From: Lachnospiraceae bacterium
Lineage (GTDB): Bacteria; Bacillota; Clostridia; Lachnospirales; Lachnospiraceae
DNA: 10,744 nucleotides
NCBI GenBank assembly: GCA_017615375.1
Contig: JAGAAH010000024.1
Span: forward strand, 1 to 10,744
Direction: 5' to 3'
The position numbers and the translations under genes are program-made. Position 1 is the first letter of the stretch. Every line of letters starts with the position of its first letter. The notes under the pieces are model-generated. The model was not told where the DNA came from, did no database searches, and saw only the letters and a list, made by a program, of their open reading frames with translations. This document shows positions 6,375 through 10,744 of the stretch, piece by piece.

Positions 6375-7553
6375 TCAGGCAATATCGCCCGTAATTCTGT
6401 TAACTGTCTCTATAATTCCTCTAACCTCGGCATTGAGCACATTTTGCTCCGTGGCGAGCTTTTCTACCTTAGACTTCGTCTCTCTCACCGTATCCACAAG
6501 CTCACCCATTCTTACTCTTACGTCCTGTCTCTTCTCAAGATGTGCATGCTTAACTTCAACCATTTCTTTCGGGTCGAGTAACGCATCAACCTGATACGGC
6601 CATACTGCCGCATCATAGAGATTATAACTGCGTAAAAGCTCTACCATCGTGTCTTGATAATAATCAAGGTCTTCGTTGGCTTCTATCAACCTTTCGCGAT
6701 CTTTCTTCGCTTCAAGATACTTCTGCCAGTCAGATTCAAGTTCATCCGCAGACTTGGTGTGGTATTTATCATGAGCGTAATCAACCGCATTTGTTATATT
6801 AACATACTTAAGCTTAACCGAATTCTGAATATCGACTGCATTATTATAATTAACGTTACATTGCATAATGTCCTTTTTATTATTCTGCATACGCCACAGA
6901 ATTCCGCATTCCGCAAGTCCGGACAAAAGTGCTATGATAAGCACCAGATGGACCTTTTCTCCGCCATATAAGCTCATTAAGCAGAAATACACAATGGCAG
7001 CACTTCCGATAAGCAGAATCAGCAGGAAAGAAAGCTTCTTTAAAGTATTCTGTTCATCGTTAATCGCAGATTTTTCATACGACCACTCAATCTTCTCGCC
7101 GTCAAGATAATCCATATCCTTCTTCATCATGGCCTGAGTCTTCTCGTTTTCTCCTAAGCGCTCGATTGCTTTCGGGATATCATCTTTCATATTATCAAGC
7201 TCGTTATATTTTGAATCCGGAATCTTGGTAAGAGTCTCCATCATACTCTTTTTAGCCTTATTGAGATTAACGATATTATTCGCTATATCAATAAGCTTAT
7301 TACGGTCTTCCCCATCCATGGTCTCTATAAGCTGAATATCCGTAAGATATGAAGTAAGCGTACCGTATTCCTTCTTAAGGTCAGATAGTTCCGTAGCGGA
7401 TTTTGTCATCTGCTCGCACTGCTCCACAATATAACGCTTAACGAAATCTCTGTCATTTAAACGCTCCGGTGACAATACGTCGGCCTCATAGCGTTCCGTT
7501 ACTTCCTTAAGTTTCTTTTTCTCTTTTCTTTTCTTAAAAAATCTCAGGCACAT
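6375..7553 (-). CDS. Uncharacterised coiled-coil protein with two central membrane segments
   Basis: I do not recognise a named family. The 392 residues begin with a very basic stretch (KKRKEKKKLKE, 7-17), followed by a long charged helical region to about 170. Two hydrophobic segments (about 174-195 and 200-220) are separated by a short loop, YGGEKV, and a second long helical, coiled-coil-prone region runs to the end (LEKRQDVRVRMGEL, then heptad-like Val/Leu spacing to 380). There is no signal peptide. The hairpin-like topology would place both helical arms on the same side, probably the cytoplasm given the basic residues flanking each side (LKK at 171-173, RMQNNKK at 221-227). The start codon overlaps the stop of the TPR-like gene (TAATG), and its ribosome binding site AAGGAG (7568-7563) is inside that gene, implying translational coupling. 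It could anchor the Hsp70-like and TPR-like proteins at the membrane; that role is inference. Confidence 0.8.
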   Translation of the reverse strand: MCLRFFKKRKEKKKLKEVTERYEADVLSPERLNDRDFVKRYIVEQCEQMTKSATELSDLKKEYGTLTSYLTDIQLIETMDGEDRNKLIDIANNIVNLNKAKKSMMETLTKIPDSKYNELDNMKDDIPKAIERLGENEKTQAMMKKDMDYLDGEKIEWSYEKSAINDEQNTLKKLSFLLILLIGSAAIVYFCLMSLYGGEKVHLVLIIALLSGLAECGILWRMQNNKKDIMQCNVNYNNAVDIQNSVKLKYVNITNAVDYAHDKYHTKSADELESDWQKYLEAKKDRERLIEANEDLDYYQDTMVELLRSYNLYDAAVWPYQVDALLDPKEMVEVKHAHLEKRQDVRVRMGELVDTVRETKSKVEKLATEQNVLNAEVRGIIETVNRITGDIA

Positions 7554-7568
7554 TACATTGTACTCCTT
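7551..7568 (-). promoter_or_regulatory. Ribosome binding site and TAATG coupling junction
   Basis: On the minus strand AAGGAG (7568-7563) lies within the last codons of the TPR-like gene. The TAA stop (7555-7553) shares its last A with the ATG (7553-7551) of the membrane coiled-coil gene. The spacing is 9 nt. This arrangement typically gives re-initiation by terminating ribosomes and near-equal synthesis of the two proteins. Confidence 0.7.
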
Positions 7569-8284
7569 AGATATTGTGATGTTCTTTCAAGAATCTCTTT
7601 TTGCCTTAATTCTCTTGTCTCCGACAGTTCAAGCATATGTACGAAATTATCGTTCTCATATGGTTTTACGTCCGCAGATAAAACTTCCTTTGCATTATTT
7701 ATAAACTCAATTGCTTTTAAGGTTTCTTCATTACTCATGTAACTATAAGCCATCTTAAAGCAATTAAGTGCCGTATCAAAATAGAAAAGATACGCATACG
7801 ATATTCCCAGATTATGCCATACCGATACGAGAAAATTCTCTTCTCCCGGCTGATACGCATGCGAATCGAGAATTCTTCTGTATTCCAGAATTGCCGATTC
7901 ATATCGACCTCTGTCAAGCATCTGATCGGCCAGCATTTTGCGTCTTTCATATTCTTTCTTGTCTTCAAGACGCCTTATACTGTCGGTAAATTCCTGCTTT
8001 TCTTCATCAGAGAAGGTGTTGATGTAAGGAAGAAGCGCTTCTATAAACATTATAAGCGTTCCCTTGCCCTTAAGTATCTGGGTAAGTTTCTCCGCAAGAA
8101 GACCCTCTCCCTGCTGACGAATCCAGTATATGAAATCCGCATCCATAATACTGTTATCTATAAGAATCCTGTTCTTTTTATAATAGTAAAAAAGCTCTTC
8201 CAAGGAGTAAAAATTATAGTCTATGCTTTTTACATGATACGGATGTTCCGACATTGAAATCGGACACAATATAAACTTCGACAT
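7553..8284 (-). CDS. Uncharacterised TPR-like helical-repeat protein
   Basis: A 243-residue soluble protein with no signal peptide or membrane segment. The N-terminal part (1-105) includes YSLEELFYYYKKN (26-38) and a largely helical segment with no match I can name. Residues about 113-141 (ADQMLDRGRYESAILEYRRIL) and 153-186 (WHNLGISYAYLFYFDTALNCF) have the helix-turn-helix spacing and the Gly/Ala/Tyr positions of tetratricopeptide repeats, and a third, weaker helix pair may follow to about 203. TPRs act as protein-binding scaffolds, so an adaptor role between neighbouring products is plausible but inferred. The start is supported by AAAGGAG (8295-8289) 4 nt upstream. It follows the Hsp70-like gene by 23 bp and is coupled to the next gene by TAATG. 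Confidence 0.8.
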   Translation of the reverse strand: MSKFILCPISMSEHPYHVKSIDYNFYSLEELFYYYKKNRILIDNSIMDADFIYWIRQQGEGLLAEKLTQILKGKGTLIMFIEALLPYINTFSDEEKQEFTDSIRRLEDKKEYERRKMLADQMLDRGRYESAILEYRRILDSHAYQPGEENFLVSVWHNLGISYAYLFYFDTALNCFKMAYSYMSNEETLKAIEFINNAKEVLSADVKPYENDNFVHMLELSETRELRQKEILERTSQYLRSTM

Positions 8285-8307
8285 CTTACTCCTTTCCGGC
8301 CTTTGAC

Positions 8308-9597
8308 CTAGTTTTCTTCTGTCTCGGACTTACCAAGCATTATTTCATAATCCCACGATAATTCGAGATCTTTTTCTATCTCGCCAAATGGCAAAGTCTT
8401 AATATTAATAAGTATTCTGTCTGGACTCGCAGCCTTTCCGAATATACGTAACCTTGTAGTTAAATTCTCGCTTACGACAAGACCTTTTAGAGGAAAGGTA
8501 TACTCACTTGCTTCCCCGCCTTTTATCGGCTTACAATATAGCGTAATCTCCGGCTCTTCATCCGGCATAATGATTACATCCATTGCTCCGAGTGCATCCT
8601 GATAATTATATCCCGCCGAAATAAGCGGTTTTAACTGAATCTCGCCCTTATTGTATACCTTAAGGCATACGTTAAATAGCATATTACCGCCGCCAAGATA
8701 GAGATACTCAGGCTGATTCTTAAATTTCCTTCTTATTATCTGACCGTAATAGCAGGCACCCTTCGTAAAGAGATTCATTCCGAAGAACACTCTTCTTCCT
8801 GCACAAAGCCTGCTTTTCGACCGGTTCATCCAATTGCCGTCAAAACCGTCACCAACAAGATACACGGAAGACGTTATTCTTTCTCCCAGAATATCATCCA
8901 AAGCCCTAAGAAATACGCCATCTTTATGTACCATCATTTCCTCTTCGCTCATATTAAGAGTGTCAGACATATGGCTCAACGAAGGAAACTGCAGCTCCGA
9001 CACTTTTACCACAGTCGGAGTTATTCTCGTATCCTTCGACAATACATATAATCTGAAGGCATTATGCCAGTAATCCATTAAAAGCGAATCATGAAGGCTT
9101 AATGCCGGGTCCTGATTCATTACATAATAACAGAAACATTCCTGCTTAGAGCAGATTTTAACGTGCTCCCGCGGAATCGATAAAGTATCGGTAATCGACA
9201 GTAACGTATCCGTCTGCATCTGCGTCGCATGATCTATGCAGATTATGAAATAATCTTTTGTTTTATCACATGACACCGAAGAAGTCATGGAAAGAACTTT
9301 TCTTATAAAAAGGGATAAAAGCTCCGTAGCCTCTATTTCTTCGTCTTCTACCGGGATTTTTTCTTTTCTGAATGCCTTACTTAACAATCCCTTAATAGGA
9401 TTATTGAAACTAAGCGCTTCTTCACCGAAAAACCACTGTGCCACCCCGGGCTTTTTCGCAATTACCGTAGGAATAAGATACTCCTCCGTTCCGTAATGCG
9501 TACTTATAGAGACAGGTTCTTCCATAGAATCCCTAAAATAACTTATTTGACTGTAATACTCGGACAAATCCAATCCAAAATAAGTAATCTCTTCCAT
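8308..9597 (-). CDS. Hsp70/actin-fold protein with degenerate ATPase motif (DUF5716-like)
   Basis: A 429-residue protein. The N-terminal about 290 residues follow the order of an Hsp70 nucleotide-binding domain: phosphate-1-like FGLDLS (7-12), IPTVI (42-46), GEEAL (58-62), a connect-1-like KQECFCYYV (151-159, Hsp70: EPTAAALAYG), phosphate 2 at LLMDYWHNA (172-180, Hsp70: FDLGGGTFD), adenosine-site-like VYLVGDGFDG (245-254) and connect-2-like NLFTKGACYYG (275-285). Asp10 and Asp175 are kept, but the glycines of phosphate 2 are gone, so ATP hydrolysis may be lost or altered. Residues about 300-425 form a beta-rich domain (TTRLRIFG, FGEIEKDLELSW) unlike a normal peptide-binding domain. From memory it resembles the DUF5716 family of Lachnospiraceae. 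The ATG at 9597 is chosen over an in-frame GTG at 9621 because AAAGGA precedes it at the right distance. The upstream gene ends 23 bp before this start, and the TPR-like gene begins 23 bp after the stop. Confidence 0.78.
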   Translation of the reverse strand: MEEITYFGLDLSEYYSQISYFRDSMEEPVSISTHYGTEEYLIPTVIAKKPGVAQWFFGEEALSFNNPIKGLLSKAFRKEKIPVEDEEIEATELLSLFIRKVLSMTSSVSCDKTKDYFIICIDHATQMQTDTLLSITDTLSIPREHVKICSKQECFCYYVMNQDPALSLHDSLLMDYWHNAFRLYVLSKDTRITPTVVKVSELQFPSLSHMSDTLNMSEEEMMVHKDGVFLRALDDILGERITSSVYLVGDGFDGNWMNRSKSRLCAGRRVFFGMNLFTKGACYYGQIIRRKFKNQPEYLYLGGGNMLFNVCLKVYNKGEIQLKPLISAGYNYQDALGAMDVIIMPDEEPEITLYCKPIKGGEASEYTFPLKGLVVSENLTTRLRIFGKAASPDRILINIKTLPFGEIEKDLELSWDYEIMLGKSETEEN

Positions 9598-9603
9598 CTT
9601 AAG

Positions 9604-9609
9604 TCCTTT
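9604..9609 (-). promoter_or_regulatory. Ribosome binding site that decides the Hsp70-like start
   Basis: AAAGGA lies 6 nt before the ATG at 9597-9595. The alternative GTG at 9621-9619 would add eight residues, places this motif inside the gene and has only a weak purine stretch upstream. The conserved fold begins directly after the ATG (FGLDLS at residues 7-12). Confidence 0.7.
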
Positions 9610-9620
9610 AAACTCATGCA

Positions 9621-10744
9621 CTATTTTCTCTTAAGCATTTCAGACGCATTCTTCATAATAGAATCATAGCGTTCTTTCTTGCTCTCATATAATGAAAGCT
9701 CTCCCAATTGCTCCGAGATAATCAAATCATTAAGAATCTCGAATCTGGTACTATCCTTTAAAGGTCTTATATCCATATTCGAAATCTCGCCGCTTGACTT
9801 AATCTCTACCTGATAATCATTGCTTTCGCTTATATAATACTGTACGGAATCACCGTAGAAAAGCACGAACGATTTTACAAATATGCCTTCGTACATTTCG
9901 GTCATCTGCTCTTTAACGAAAGCCACGTCCTCATCATCATGTCCTCTTAATACTCTGTATCTTAAGTAAACCTGACGTCCCGGAGCGGTTCTGTATTCCA
10001 AAATTCTCTTACCGTCACGCGGAAAATTCACAGTTGCAAGCTTCGGAATCTCGTTAAAGAATACAAAATCATAACCTTTCAATATGAATTCTTCGTAAAG
10101 CTCTTTTATTAAATCAATCTTTTCCGAATCAGTCTCAACAAGGTACTTAAGAAGTGCGAGCTTTTCACATGTATTAAGTTTCATTCTGTGCTCATACATC
10201 TCTTCGAGCTCTGTCATTGTAAGCTTATTGTACATTGACTCTTTGACGAGATATTTGTACGCATTGTATGAAAGATATGCGTCAAGTACAAGCTTCTTTC
10301 CGCCCTGCTCTATATAAGTCTTCAATATATCTTCATTCTTCGGAATATATACTTCCGAATAAATCATCTGTACGAGCAATCTCTCTTCAAGTTCAAATGT
10401 ATTAAGCTCATATTCCGTTGCGGCAATCCACAAATCATATAACTTATCCGTCGCACCGTACATATACTTGCAAAGATATGTAAGAACAACTTCATTGTAT
10501 TTTCCACGCAAAAACGCATTGGTACATAATCCGATTAAATAATCATCCGCCTCATAATTGCGTGAAACTATAATATTCGAGCAAAGAATAAGCATCAAAG
10601 ACGGCGCAATCTGATTGCATCCATAGTGAACAATCACGTCAAATGCCTTCTCATAAAAGCCTCTCGTAACAAGTAACTCGGAAGCCAGAATTCTTAACTG
10701 CTCATCAAGACCTTCAAAATCAAGGCTCTTTAAATATTCGTCAA
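9621..10744 (-). CDS. C-terminal part of a large uncharacterised protein (DUF5717-like), cut by the window edge
   Basis: The frame is open from the right edge to a TAG at 9623-9621, giving at least 373 residues; the start is outside the window. An internal GTG at 10637 is not a plausible start, because 35 further in-frame codons without a stop lie upstream. The visible part has two regions. About 250 residues are helical and repeat-like with regularly spaced Leu/Tyr pairs (LCKYMYG, LVKESMYNKLTMTELEEMYEHR), suggesting an alpha-solenoid. A beta-rich block follows near the end (RQVYLRYRVLRG, then a GIFVKSFVLFYGDSVQYYISE-like segment), and the last 50 residues are helical. No membrane segment or secretion signal is visible. 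From memory the beta block and ending resemble DUF5717 proteins of Lachnospiraceae, which can exceed 1000 residues. It is the first visible gene of the four-gene cluster, and the Hsp70-like gene starts 23 bp after its stop. Confidence 0.72.
   Translation of the reverse strand, partial: DEYLKSLDFEGLDEQLRILASELLVTRGFYEKAFDVIVHYGCNQIAPSLMLILCSNIIVSRNYEADDYLIGLCTNAFLRGKYNEVVLTYLCKYMYGATDKLYDLWIAATEYELNTFELEERLLVQMIYSEVYIPKNEDILKTYIEQGGKKLVLDAYLSYNAYKYLVKESMYNKLTMTELEEMYEHRMKLNTCEKLALLKYLVETDSEKIDLIKELYEEFILKGYDFVFFNEIPKLATVNFPRDGKRILEYRTAPGRQVYLRYRVLRGHDDEDVAFVKEQMTEMYEGIFVKSFVLFYGDSVQYYISESNDYQVEIKSSGEISNMDIRPLKDSTRFEILNDLIISEQLGELSLYESKKERYDSIMKNASEMLKRK

Noticed and set aside
7814..8257. Plus-strand open frame of 147 codons antisense to the TPR-like gene
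   Set aside because: The minus-strand gene has a good ribosome binding site, repeat structure and operon context. The antisense product is low-complexity and resembles no family; it is a shadow.
1..10744. Mobile element, prophage or CRISPR array
   Set aside because: I saw no transposase, integrase, terminal repeats, att-like duplication or spaced direct repeats, and base composition looks even across the genes.

Overview
The window is about 10.7 kb of compact, AT-rich bacterial chromosome. It contains no rRNA, tRNA, CRISPR array, phage or insertion-sequence signature. Strong AAGGAG-type ribosome binding sites, the DUF1292 gene, the YifB/ComM N-terminus and the style of the four uncharacterised proteins all suggest a Gram-positive Clostridia host. 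A member of the Lachnospiraceae is most likely, although that assignment is inference from sequence style and not from a marker gene.

Left part (1-1790). The 5' end of a yifB/comM-like gene runs off the left edge on the minus strand. A divergent intergenic region of about 180 bp follows. Two plus-strand genes come next: an RluA/RluD-family pseudouridine synthase and a very acidic 108-residue DUF1292 protein with its own candidate promoter. The DUF1292 gene converges on a UvrD/Rep-type helicase gene and their stop codons overlap by 4 bp. The plus-strand terminator therefore lies inside the helicase reading frame, as an 11-bp perfect stem with an inner 5-bp hairpin and a T-tract.

Middle (1787-6348), all minus strand. 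In transcription order these are coaBC (coenzyme A synthesis), then a near-consensus promoter, gltX (glutamyl-tRNA synthetase) and a compact 607-residue helicase only 21 bp further on. The gltX-helicase pair looks like its own transcription unit.

Right part (6375-10744), also minus strand. Four tightly packed genes of unknown function are transcribed toward coaBC: the C-terminal part of a large protein cut by the right edge, an Hsp70/actin-fold protein with a degraded phosphate-2 motif, a TPR-like protein, and a coiled-coil protein with two central membrane segments. Gaps are 23 bp, 23 bp, a TAATG stop/start overlap, and 26 bp to coaBC, so this looks like one operon with coaBC at its distal end. 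The first two resemble the DUF5717 and DUF5716 families that I recall from Lachnospiraceae; this is from memory and was not checked. The four-gene set is the best candidate here for an undescribed system, plausibly a membrane-anchored complex organised by an Hsp70-like protein.
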